In this document: positions 9,522 through 17,900 of the stretch, in pieces | How the letters are laid out: each line of letters opens with the position of its first letter | How positions within the stretch are numbered: position 1 is the stretch's first letter | Origin: an uncultured Burkholderiaceae bacterium | GTDB taxonomy: Bacteria > Pseudomonadota > Gammaproteobacteria > Burkholderiales > Burkholderiaceae_C | NCBI GenBank assembly: GCA_938022295.1 | Contig: CALIDR010000325.1 | Span: 1 to 18,750, forward strand | DNA: 18,750 bases | Reading direction: 5' to 3' | Position numbers and translations under genes: made by a program | Notes under the pieces: model-generated | Database searches by the model: none | What the model saw: the letters and a program-made list of their open reading frames with translations, nothing else | Told to the model about the DNA's origin: nothing

Positions 9522-10742
9522 ATGACCGCGCTCAAGAACTGGCTGTTCAGACCCGGCGTGGGCAGCACGTTGCTGCTCGCGGTCGTGCTGCTGGCGGTGC
9601 TGCCGCTGACGCTGGACATCTTCCGCCTGAACCTGGTGGGCAAGTTCCTGACCTACGCGTTCGTGGCCATCGGACTGGTCATGGTGTGGGGCTACGCAGG
9701 CGTGCTCAGCCTGGGGCAGGGCGTGTTCTTCGGCCTCGGCGGCTACGCGATGGCCATGTTCCTCAAGCTCGAGGCGAGCGACCCGGAGAGCACGAAGATC
9801 CAGTCGACGCCGGGCATCCCGGACTTCATGGACTGGAACCAGCTCACCGAGCTGCCCTGGTTCTGGGAGCCGTTCAGGAGCCTGCCGTTCACGCTGCTGG
9901 CGGTGATCGCGGTTCCGACGCTGCTCGCCTTCGTCCTCAGCTTCGCGATGTTCAAGCGGCGCGTGGGCGGCGTGTACTTCGCGATCATCACCCAGGCCGT
10001 GGCGCTGATCCTGACGGTGCTCATCATCGGCCGCCAGGGCTACACCGGGGGCGTCAATGGCATCACCGACCTGCGCACGCTCGCCGGCTGGGACATCCGC
10101 ACCGACGGCGCGAAGCTGGTCCTGTACTACGTGTGCGTGCTGCTGCTGCTGGCGAGCATCGCGCTGTGCGCCTGGGTCCAGAAGAGCAAGCTCGGGACGC
10201 TGCTGCTCGCGATGCGCGACAAGGAAGACCGCGTGCGCTTCTCCGGCTACGACGTCGCGATGTTCAAGGTGGCGGTGTTCTGCCTCGGCGCCGCGCTGGC
10301 CGGTGTCGGCGGCGCGCTGTTCACGCTGCAGGTCGGCTTCATGTCGCCGTCGTTCGTCGGCATCGTGCCGTCGATCGAGATGGTGATCTACGCCGCGGTG
10401 GGCGGGCGCATGAGCCTGGTGGGCGCCGTCTACGGCGCGCTGCTGGTGAACACCGGCAAGACGCTGTTCTCGGAGACGTTCCCCGACCTCTGGCTGTTCC
10501 TGATGGCGGCCCTGTTCATCGGCGTCACGATGGCCTTCCCGAACGGCCTGGCCGGGCTGATCGACAGCCACGTCAAGCCCTGGTGGCGACGCCGGCGCGG
10601 TGGCGCGGCGGCGGTGGCGCCGGCGATTGCATCGGCAGCGCCGCTTGCCGCCGCCGCCGACCCCGCGCTGCCGGCCACGCGTGCCGCGGACGGCGCCGCG
10701 CCCGCGAAGCCCGCCGGTGCGTGGCCGCAGGCGGCGAGCTGA
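9522..10742 (+). CDS. urtC: Urea/amide ABC transporter permease UrtC-like
   Basis: This 406-residue inner-membrane permease is of the LivM/UrtC class. ATG 9522 is chosen over the in-frame GTG at 9495 because AGGGAGAG (9509-9516) sits just upstream and the membrane topology starts right after MTALKNW. Family motifs include GYAGVLSLGQGVFFGLGGYAMAMFLKLE, GRQGYTGGVNGITDL, AMRDKEDRVRFSGYDVAMFKV and the VGGRMSLVGAVYGALLVN segment. The last roughly 50 residues after KPWWRRRRGG form a low-complexity alanine/proline tail with no membrane segment, longer than the usual end of this family. The gene lies between urtB and urtD in the usual operon order and forms the second half of the membrane channel. 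Urea and amide specificity are not distinguishable from this subunit. Confidence 0.92.
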   Translation: MTALKNWLFRPGVGSTLLLAVVLLAVLPLTLDIFRLNLVGKFLTYAFVAIGLVMVWGYAGVLSLGQGVFFGLGGYAMAMFLKLEASDPESTKIQSTPGIPDFMDWNQLTELPWFWEPFRSLPFTLLAVIAVPTLLAFVLSFAMFKRRVGGVYFAIITQAVALILTVLIIGRQGYTGGVNGITDLRTLAGWDIRTDGAKLVLYYVCVLLLLASIALCAWVQKSKLGTLLLAMRDKEDRVRFSGYDVAMFKVAVFCLGAALAGVGGALFTLQVGFMSPSFVGIVPSIEMVIYAAVGGRMSLVGAVYGALLVNTGKTLFSETFPDLWLFLMAALFIGVTMAFPNGLAGLIDSHVKPWWRRRRGGAAAVAPAIASAAPLAAAADPALPATRAADGAAPAKPAGAWPQAAS

Positions 10743-10766
10743 CGCCGGACTCTTCGACACCCCGCC

Positions 10767-11510
10767 ATGAGCAACACCGACTTCGCGCTCGCAGTCGAAG
10801 ACCTGACCGTCTCGTTCGACGGCTTCAAGGCGATCGACAACCTCACCCTGTACGTCGACAAGGACGAGCTGCGCGTGATCATCGGCCCGAACGGCGCCGG
10901 CAAGACGACGCTGCTCGACCTCATCTGCGGGCGCACGCAGGCCAGCGGCGGCAGCATCAAGTTCAAGAACGAGGAGATGACGAAGCTGCCCGAGTACGCC
11001 CGCGTGCGCAAGGGCATCGGCCGCAAGTTCCAGACCCCGTCGATCTATGAGAACCTGTCGGTGTTCCAGAACCTGGAGGTCTCGTTCCCCAGGGGCCGCT
11101 CCGTGTTCGGCGCGCTGTTCTTCCGATGCGACGACGAAGTGCGCGAGCGCATCGAGTCGGTCGCCCGGGAGATCGGCCTGGCCGACCACCTGCCGTCGCA
11201 GGCCGGACTGCTCAGCCACGGCCAGAAGCAATGGCTCGAGATCGGGATGCTGCTGATGCAGGAGCCGCAGCTGCTGATGCTCGACGAGCCCATCGCCGGG
11301 ATGAGCCCGCGCGAACGCGAGCTCACGGCGGACCTGCTGCGGCGCATCAGCCGCAACCGCTCGGTGATCGTGATCGAGCACGACATGGACTTCGTGGCGC
11401 AGATCGCGCACAAGGTGACCGTGATGCACCAGGGGAAGATCCTCGCCGAAGGGCCGATGGAGAAGGTGCAGCGCGACCCGAAAGTGATCGATGTCTACCT
11501 CGGCCACTAG
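10767..11510 (+). CDS. urtD: Urea/amide ABC transporter ATP-binding protein UrtD-like
   Basis: This 247-residue cytoplasmic ATPase is of the LivG/UrtD class. ATG 10767 begins MSNTDFALAVEDLTVSFDGFKAIDNL. The Walker A motif is GPNGAGKTT (about residues 40-48), the Q-loop is RKFQTPSIYENLSVFQNL, and the signature is LSHGQKQWLEIG (about 149-160), in which the usual second Gly is His, as is typical of UrtD. Walker B is LLMLDEP (Asp173, Glu174), and the switch histidine is in VIVIEHDMDFV. Length and motifs are complete. It powers the UrtBC channel as a heterodimer with the next gene product. It ends in TAG, and the next ribosome site (AGGAG, 11509-11513) overlaps that stop, so urtD and urtE are tightly coupled. 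Confidence 0.94.
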   Translation: MSNTDFALAVEDLTVSFDGFKAIDNLTLYVDKDELRVIIGPNGAGKTTLLDLICGRTQASGGSIKFKNEEMTKLPEYARVRKGIGRKFQTPSIYENLSVFQNLEVSFPRGRSVFGALFFRCDDEVRERIESVAREIGLADHLPSQAGLLSHGQKQWLEIGMLLMQEPQLLMLDEPIAGMSPRERELTADLLRRISRNRSVIVIEHDMDFVAQIAHKVTVMHQGKILAEGPMEKVQRDPKVIDVYLGH

Positions 11511-11520
11511 GAGCGCGGCG

Positions 11521-12210
11521 ATGCTCGGCGTCAAGAACCTGTTCGTCGCCTACGGCCAGAGCCAGGCCCTGCACGGCATCTCGTTCGACGTCGGGGCGCG
11601 GGAGACGGTGGCCATCATGGGCCGCAACGGCATGGGAAAGACCACCCTGTTCAAGAGCCTGATGGGGGTGCTGCCGGTCAAGTCGGGCGAGATCACGCTC
11701 GACGGCCGCGACCTGACGCACGAGGAGAGCTACCGCCGCGTCGCCCTCGGCCTGGGCTACGTGCCGCAGGGGCGCATGATCTTCCCCACGCTCACGGTCG
11801 AGGAGAACATCCAGACCGGTCTCGAGCATTCCCGGCACGTCCGGGTGCCCGACGAGATCTACGCGCTGTTCCCGGTGCTGTGGGAGATGCGCCGGCGCAA
11901 GGGCGGCAACCTGTCCGGCGGCCAGCAGCAGCAGCTGGCCATCGCCCGGGCGCTGGTCACCAACCCGAAGGTGCTTCTGCTCGACGAGCCCACCGAGGGG
12001 ATCCAGCCCTCGATCATCAAGGACATCGCGAAAGCCCTCAACGAGATCCGCAAGCTGCGCGAGATCAGCATCGTCGTCAGCGAGCAGGTGCTCAGCTTCG
12101 CGCTCGACGTCGCCGACCGTCTCTTCGTCATCGAGGGCGGGCGGCTGGTCCACGAGACGGCCCGCGCGGACACCGACGTCGGCCGCATCAAGCAGTACCT
12201 CTCGGTGTAA
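11521..12210 (+). CDS. urtE: Urea/amide ABC transporter ATP-binding protein UrtE-like
   Basis: This 229-residue cytoplasmic ATPase is of the LivF/UrtE class. ATG 11521 is chosen over an upstream in-frame ATG at 11491, which lies inside urtD, because AGGAG (11509-11513) is well placed and the protein then begins MLGVKNLFVAYGQSQALHGI, as expected. Walker A is GRNGMGKTT (about residues 34-42), with the Asn-Gly-Met-Gly form usual for this class. The Q-loop region is GYVPQGRMIFPTLTVEEN, the signature is LSGGQQQQLAIARAL (from residue 131), Walker B is VLLLDEPTEGIQP (Asp156, Glu157), and the switch region is VVSEQ, where Glu-Gln replaces the usual histidine, as is common in LivF/UrtE. It pairs with UrtD. 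A 42-bp gap follows before fmdA. Confidence 0.94.
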   Translation: MLGVKNLFVAYGQSQALHGISFDVGARETVAIMGRNGMGKTTLFKSLMGVLPVKSGEITLDGRDLTHEESYRRVALGLGYVPQGRMIFPTLTVEENIQTGLEHSRHVRVPDEIYALFPVLWEMRRRKGGNLSGGQQQQLAIARALVTNPKVLLLDEPTEGIQPSIIKDIAKALNEIRKLREISIVVSEQVLSFALDVADRLFVIEGGRLVHETARADTDVGRIKQYLSV

Positions 12211-12252
12211 CGCCGCCCGTACCCCCTTTCCGTCCCCCACAAGAGGTGTTCC

Positions 12253-13482
12253 ATGGCTGAAACGCTGATCAAGGTCGATCTCTCCAAGCCCGCCCCCAGC
12301 AACGAGATGGTGCACAACCGCTGGCACCCCGACATCCCGATGGCCTGCTGGGTGAAGCCCGGCGACGAGTTCGTGCTCGAGACCTACGACTGGACCGGCG
12401 GCTTCATCAAGAACAACGACAGCGCCGACGACGTGCGCGACATCGACCTGACCACCGTGCACTACCTCAGCGGGCCGGTGGGCGTGAAGGGGGCCGAGCC
12501 GGGCGACCTGCTGGTGATCGACCTGCTCGACATCGGCGCCAAGCCCGACAGCCTGTGGGGCTTCAACGGCTTCTTCAGCAAGAAGAACGGCGGCGGCTTC
12601 CTGACCGACCACTTCCCGCAGGCGCAGAAGTCGATCTGGGACTTCCACGGCATGTTCACCAGCTCCCGCCACGTCCCCGGCGTGAGCTTCGCCGGCCTGA
12701 TCCACCCCGGCCTGATCGGCTGCCTGCCCGACCGCAAGATGCTCGAGATGTGGAACAAGCGCGAGGGCGAGTTCATCGCCACCGACCCGAACCGCGTGCC
12801 GCCGCTGGCCGCGCCGCCATCGTTCGCCACCGCGCACATGGGCAAGATGACCGGTGCGGCGCGCGACAAGGCCGCTGCCGAAGGCGCGCGCACCGTGCCG
12901 CCGCGCGAGCACGGTGGCAACTGCGACATCAAGGACCTGTCGCGCGGCTCGAAGATCTTCTTCCCGGTCTACGTCGACGGTGCCGGCCTGAGCGTGGGCG
13001 ACCTGCACTTCAGCCAGGGCGACGGCGAGATCACGTTCTGCGGCGCGATCGAGATGGCCGGCTGGGTGCACATGCGCGTGAACCTGATCAAGGGCGGCAT
13101 GGCCAAGTACGGGATCAAGAATCCGATCTTCAAGCCCAGCCCGATCACGCCCACCTACAACGACTACCTGATCTTCGAGGGCATCTCGGTCGACGAACAC
13201 GGCAAGCAGTACTACCTCGACGTGCACGTGGCCTACCGCCAGGCCTGCCTGAACGCCATCGAATACCTGACCAAGTTCGGCTACTCGCGCGCCCAGGCGT
13301 ACTCGATCCTCGGCACGGCGCCGGTGCAGGGCCACATCAGCGGCGTGGTCGACATCCCGAACGCCTGCGCGACGCTGTGGCTGCCGACGCAGATCTTCGA
13401 CTTCGACATCAACCCGGGCGCGGCGGGGCCGGTCAAGCACATCGACGGCTCGGTACAGATGCCGCTGTCACTCGACCTCTGA
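12253..13482 (+). CDS. fmdA: Formamidase (FmdA/AmdA acetamidase-formamidase family)
   Basis: This 409-residue cytoplasmic enzyme hydrolyses formamide to formate and ammonia, sometimes also acting on acetamide. ATG 12253 follows AGAGGTG (12242-12248). The whole sequence has the character of the FmdA/AmdA family: FNGFFSKKNGGGFLTDHF, the GVSFAGLIHPGLIGCLP segment, PPREHGGNCDIKDLSRGSKIFFPV, LHFSQGDGEITFCGAIEMAG and YSILGTAPVQGHISGVVDIPNACATLW. The length is close to that of the family. This family is unrelated to nitrilase-type aliphatic amidases. Placement directly after the five transporter genes fits uptake followed by hydrolysis to supply nitrogen, and formate if a dehydrogenase exists elsewhere. 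The Methylophilus fmd cluster, which combines amide transport and formamidase, is the nearest described model. Substrate preference among short amides cannot be read from sequence. Confidence 0.95.
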   Translation: MAETLIKVDLSKPAPSNEMVHNRWHPDIPMACWVKPGDEFVLETYDWTGGFIKNNDSADDVRDIDLTTVHYLSGPVGVKGAEPGDLLVIDLLDIGAKPDSLWGFNGFFSKKNGGGFLTDHFPQAQKSIWDFHGMFTSSRHVPGVSFAGLIHPGLIGCLPDRKMLEMWNKREGEFIATDPNRVPPLAAPPSFATAHMGKMTGAARDKAAAEGARTVPPREHGGNCDIKDLSRGSKIFFPVYVDGAGLSVGDLHFSQGDGEITFCGAIEMAGWVHMRVNLIKGGMAKYGIKNPIFKPSPITPTYNDYLIFEGISVDEHGKQYYLDVHVAYRQACLNAIEYLTKFGYSRAQAYSILGTAPVQGHISGVVDIPNACATLWLPTQIFDFDINPGAAGPVKHIDGSVQMPLSLDL

Positions 13483-13498
13483 GGCGCCGGAGCGACCG

Positions 13499-13840
13499 AT
13501 GCCGACCTACGACTACGCGTGCCCGGCCTGCGGCAGCTTCGAGGCGCTGCGCGGGCTGGGACAGCGCAACGAGCCGGCGCCGTGTCCCGCCTGCGGGGGC
13601 GCGTCGCCGCGCGTGTTCGCCAGCGCGCCGCAGCTGGCGCGGCTGGACGCCACGATGCGCGCCGCCCTCGAGGTCAACGAACGCGCGCGCCACGAGCCCA
13701 AGCGCTCCGGCGACTACGCGCGGCTGCGCCATCCGGCCGGTTGCGGCTGCTGCCGGCCGGGTGCCGGCAAGGCGACCGTTACCGCGGCCAACGGCGCCAA
13801 GGCGTTCCCGAGCAGGCGGCCGTGGATGATCAGTCACTGA
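13499..13840 (+). CDS. fmdB: FmdB-family zinc-ribbon regulatory protein
   Basis: This 113-residue protein starts at ATG 13499, 16 bp after fmdA. The N-terminus MPTYDYACPACGSFEAL with CxxC pairs Cys8/Cys11 and Cys29/Cys32 is the standard FmdB zinc ribbon. A second cluster, HPAGCGCC (Cys82, Cys84, Cys85), lies near the C-terminus. FmdB proteins were named as putative regulators of formamidase expression in Methylophilus, but their biochemical role is poorly established. The position as last gene of the operon matches that naming. The stop is followed by 121 bp of non-coding DNA facing the convergent SET gene, with only a weak, bulged hairpin (13895-13916) and no T-run. Confidence 0.9.
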   Translation: MPTYDYACPACGSFEALRGLGQRNEPAPCPACGGASPRVFASAPQLARLDATMRAALEVNERARHEPKRSGDYARLRHPAGCGCCRPGAGKATVTAANGAKAFPSRRPWMISH

Positions 13841-13961
13841 CCCGACGGCGCAGCCGGGGCGTCGAGGCAGCATCGCGCGCCGGTGCATGAGCACGGCCGC
13901 AGGCGGCGGCTGCGCCAGCACGGCGATCCAGCGTTGCGGGCATCGCTCGGTCGGCGCCGGT

Positions 13962-14393
13962 TCAGAGCCGCCCGACGCAGTTCGGCGCCCCGCAGCGGCA
14001 CGCGAGCCGCCCCTCGTGGTGCGTCTCGCCGTAGTCGACCGTGATCTCCTCGCCGACGCCGATCGCGCGCAGCGCGTAGAACTCGACCCGCCCGTCGCGG
14101 ATGCACAGGCGCGCGTTCGGCGCGCACGAGTGGTTCGTGAAGCGCATCGGGTCGGTGCTGCGCGTGAAGTCGATCGCCCGCCGGTCCGAGACCTCGACGA
14201 TCATGATGCGCTCGCTGCGCGTGGCGCGGATGCGCGCCTCCGAGACGCTGACCGACTCGCCGCGGATCTCGCCGATCTTGCGCCGCGGCGGCACCGGCTC
14301 GGCGGCGAACACGCCGTGGCCGTCGATCGCGCTGCGCGCCACGCGCACGTCGTACTTCTGGTACGGCGGGCGCACGACGACGGGGCCGCTCAC
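13962..14393 (-). CDS. Small SET-domain protein (putative protein-lysine methyltransferase)
   Basis: The protein has 143 residues and is essentially one SET domain with a post-SET zinc motif. Seen directly: GHGVFA (residues 25-30), MRFTNHSCAPNARL (Asn87-His88-Ser89-Cys90), GEEITVDYG (114-122, Tyr121) and CRCGAPNC near the end (Cys132, Cys134, Cys139). These are the S-adenosylmethionine-binding and catalytic motifs of SET lysine methyltransferases, so the enzyme should be active. Bacterial members have few known substrates. GTG 14393 is chosen because GAGGG lies just upstream; the alternative GTG 14411 would overlap queF by 11 bp. Transcription is probably shared with queF, which ends 8 bp upstream. 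Nothing in the context indicates the target protein. Confidence 0.88.
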   Translation of the reverse strand: MSGPVVVRPPYQKYDVRVARSAIDGHGVFAAEPVPPRRKIGEIRGESVSVSEARIRATRSERIMIVEVSDRRAIDFTRSTDPMRFTNHSCAPNARLCIRDGRVEFYALRAIGVGEEITVDYGETHHEGRLACRCGAPNCVGRL

Positions 14394-14400
14394 GGCGCCC

Positions 14401-14841
14401 TCAGCCGCCACGGGGCAGGTCCACCCGCGGCGCCGGCTTCCAGCCGCGCGCGCGGTGCTCGACGGTCACGAACGTGCGGATGCCGCCGCGCACGAACCAG
14501 TCGGCATGGATGCGCGCGAAGCGCGGCCGCGTCGCGGCGACCAGGTCCGACAGGATCGCGTTCGTCACCTTCTCGTGGAACGCGCCTTCGTTGCGGTAGC
14601 TCCAGAAGTACTGCTTCAGGCTCTTGGTCTCGACGCACAGGCGGTCCGGCACGACCTCGATCGTGAAGTGCGCGAAGTCGGGCTGGCCGGTCAGCGGGCA
14701 CAGGCAGGTGAACTCGGGCACGTCGAAGCGCACGACGTAGTCGCGCTCGGGCGCCGGGTTCGCGAAGACGTCGAGCCGGCGGCTCGGCGCGGAAGGCGGC
14801 GCGGCGGGCTTGGCGCGCGTGCCGACGGCGATCTTGGGCAT
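14401..14841 (-). CDS. queF: NADPH-dependent 7-cyano-7-deazaguanine (preQ0) reductase
   Basis: This 146-residue cytoplasmic enzyme reduces the nitrile of preQ0 to preQ1 in queuosine (tRNA wobble base) synthesis. It is the short, single-domain type seen in Bacillus rather than the long form of Escherichia coli. Catalytic features: Cys48 in TCLCPLTGQPDFA, Asp55 seven residues later, and the QueF motif ETKSLKQYFWSYRNEGAFHE (Glu71, Ser74, Lys76, then His89/Glu90), which binds substrate and cofactor. ATG 14841 is used; its ribosome site is poor. No other queuosine gene is in the window. The gene diverges from smc and is followed closely by the SET gene, so those two are likely one transcript. Confidence 0.95.
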   Translation of the reverse strand: MPKIAVGTRAKPAAPPSAPSRRLDVFANPAPERDYVVRFDVPEFTCLCPLTGQPDFAHFTIEVVPDRLCVETKSLKQYFWSYRNEGAFHEKVTNAILSDLVAATRPRFARIHADWFVRGGIRTFVTVEHRARGWKPAPRVDLPRGG

Positions 14842-14906
14842 GGGCGAGGCGGGCGGCCGAAGGCCGGAACAATACCGCCCCGATGCTATCATCCGGCCTC
14901 GCCGAA

Positions 14907-14934
14907 GCCCCGCTGCCGGGGCAAATTTTCTTTT
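14907..14934 (+). terminator. Terminator-like hairpin with T-rich tail upstream of smc
   Basis: GCCCCG (14907-14912) and CGGGGC (14917-14922) form a 6-bp stem around CTGC, followed by AAATTTTCTTTT (14923-14934). On the plus strand this has the shape of an intrinsic terminator and is the most AT-rich patch of the 153-bp queF-smc gap. It lies about 60 bp before the smc ATG, so it may stop plus-strand read-through from the amide operon, attenuate smc, or simply coincide with promoter DNA. No strong promoter boxes were recognised here. Confidence 0.4.
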
Positions 14935-14994
14935 CGGATCAATGACTTGCATGCGCCGGCGGGAGGCCCTGCCGGCGCCCCCGCACGAGGCCGC

Positions 14995-17900
14995 ATGCGC
15001 CTGAACCAGATCAAGCTCTCGGGCTTCAAGTCGTTCGCCGAACCGACCACGTTCCAGCTTCCCGGCCAGCTCGTCGGCGTCGTCGGGCCCAACGGCTGCG
15101 GCAAGAGCAACATCATCGACGCCGTGCGCTGGGTGCTCGGCGAGAGCAAGGCCAGCGAGCTGCGCGGCGAGTCGATGCAGGACGTGATCTTCAACGGCTC
15201 GGGCAACCGCAAGCCGGCCGGGCGCGCCAGCGTCGAGCTCGTGTTCGACAACACCGCCGCACGCGCCGGCGGCCCGTGGAACCAGTTCGCCGAGATCGCC
15301 GTCAAGCGCGTGCTCACGCGCGACGGCACGAGCAGCTACTACATCAACAACCAGCCGGTGCGCCGGCGCGACGTGCAGGACGTGTTCCTCGGCACCGGCC
15401 TCGGCCCGCGCGCCTACGCGATCATCGGCCAGGGCACGATCAGCCGCATCATCGAGAGCCGCCCCGAGGACCTGCGGCTGTTCCTCGAGGAGGCCGCCGG
15501 CGTCAGCAAGTACAAGGAGCGCCGCCGCGAGACCGAGAACCGGCTCAAGGACACGCGCGAGAACCTGACCCGCGTCGAGGACATCCTGCGCGAACTGAAC
15601 GCCAACCTCGACAAGCTCGAAGGCCAGGCCGAGGTCGCGGCGCGGTACCACGAGCTGCAGGCGCAGGGCACGACGAAGCTGCACCAGCTGTGGTTCCTGA
15701 AGCACCGCGACGCCGCCACCGAGGCAAGGCGCCTCGACGCCGCGGTGGCCGAGGCGACGACGGCGCTCGAGGCCAAGCTCGCCGAGTTGCGCCACCTCGA
15801 GGCCGAGCTCGAGACGCTGCGCCAGGCGCACTACGCCGCCGGCGACGAGCTGCACGCCGCGCAAGGGGCCTACGGCGAGGCGCAGCTCGAAGTCAGCCGG
15901 CTCGAGGAGCGCATCCGCTACGTCGTCGACAGCCGCCAGCGCGTCGAGCAGCGCCTGGCCGAGCTCGCGGCGCAGGACGCGCTGTGGCACGAGCGCAGCG
16001 CGCAGGCGCAGCGCGAGATCGAGCAGGGGCAGGCGCTGATCGCGCAGGCCGACGAGCGCGCCGCCGTGCTCGCCGCGCAGGCCGAAGACGAGGCGCTGCG
16101 CCTGCCCGACGCCGAGGACGCACTGCGCGCGGCGCAGGCGCGCAGCCAGGAGCAGCGCGCGCGCGTGGCCGAGGTGCAGCAGCAGATCCAGGTGCTGTCG
16201 GCCGAGAGCCGCAGCGTCGACGAGCAGCGCCGCCAGCTGCACGCGCGGCGCGGCCGCCTGAGCGGCGAGCGCCAGCAGCTCGCCGTGCCCGACGCCGCGC
16301 GCCTGGCGCAGCTGCGTGAGCGCAGCGCCGCCGCCGACGAGCAGCAGGCGCAGGCCGAGGCGCGGCTGCACGAGCTCGGCGACGCGCTGCCGGCGCTGGA
16401 GGCGCAGCGCCGCGCGCAGCAGGACGCCGCACAGCGCGAAGCCGGCAAGCTCGCCGACCTGACGGCGCGCCTGGACGCGCTGCGCGCGCTGCAGGAGAAG
16501 GTGCGCACCGGCGGCAAGCTCGAGCCCTGGCTCGCCCGCCACGGCCTGGGCGGCCTGCAGGCGCTGTGGACCCGCGTGCACATCGAGCCCGGCTGGGAGA
16601 CCGCGCTCGAGGCGGCGCTGCGCGAGCGGCTCAACGCGCTCGAGGTCGGCCGCATCGAGACCGTGCGCGCCTTCGCCGCCGACCCGCCGCCGGCCAAGCT
16701 CGCGTTCTACACGCCGCAGGCCGTCGCCCACCCCGACCCGCACCGCACGCTGCCGCGCCTGGCGGCGCTGCTGCGCCTGGGCGACGCCGGGCTGCAGGCG
16801 CTGCTGGACGACTGGCTCGAAGGCGTCTACACCGCCGCGAGCCTCGACGAGGCGCTCGCCCAGCGCCCGCAGCTCACGCACGGCGAAGTGATCATGACGC
16901 GCGAGGGGCACGCCGTGTCGCCGTTCGCGGTGGCGTTCTACGCGCCGGACAGCGAGCAGGCCGGCATGCTCGCGCGGGCGCAGGAGATCGAGAACCTCGA
17001 CGCCGCGCGCCGCGCGCAGGCGCTGATGGCCGACGAGGCGCGGAGCGCGCTGGTGCGGCTCGACGCCGCCGTCAGCGACGCCACGCAGCGCCTCGCGCAG
17101 GCGCGGCGCGAGGCCTCCGAGGCGCAGACGCGCGCGCACCAGCTGCAAGTCGAGCTGCTGCGCCTGGCGCAGGCGAGCGAGGCGGCCACCCAGCGCCGCG
17201 GCCAGCTCGACGACGAACTCGCCGAGATCGACGCCCAGCTCGAAGCGCTCGAGGAGCGGCGGCTGACGGCCGAGGCGCGGTTCGAGGAACTCGACGCCCA
17301 GCTCGCGACGACGCAGGAGCGCCACGCCGAGCTCGACGAGGCGGTGCTCGCCGCCGAGCGCACGCTGGCCGAGGCGCGCGAGCGCCAGCGCCGGCTCGAG
17401 CGGCAGGCGCAGGAAGCGCAGTTCGAGGCCCGCGCGCTCGCCGCGCGCCGTGCCGAACTGCAGCGCGCGATCGACGACGCGGCGCGCCAGCTCGAGGCCA
17501 ACGCCCGCTCGGCCGCCGAACTGCGCGCCGAGCTGCACACGCTCGACGACGCTGCCGCACAGGCCGGGCTGCAGACGGCGCTGGCGCTGCGGCTCGAGCG
17601 CGAGCGTGCGCTCGGCGCCGTGCGCAGCCGCTACGACGACCTCTCGGCGCGGCTGCGCCAGGGCGAGGAGCAGCGGCTCGCGGCCGAGCGCGCGCTCGAC
17701 CCGCTGCGCGAGCGCATCACCCGCCTGCAGCTCGAGGCGCAGGCCGCCGCGCTCGGCGGTGCGCAGTACCTGGAGCAGCTGCAGGCCGCGGGCGCCGACC
17801 TCGACGCGGTCGGGCGCGGCGTCGAGGCCGAAGGCGTCAGGCTCGCCGGCCTGCAGGGCGAGATCGACCGCATCCAGCGCGAGATCGCCGCCCTGGGCGC

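Noticed and set aside
13895..13916. Terminator after fmdB
   Set aside because: The stem (GGCCGCAG with CTGCGCC) needs a bulged base and has no T-run. It is not distinguishable from chance pairing in GC-rich DNA.
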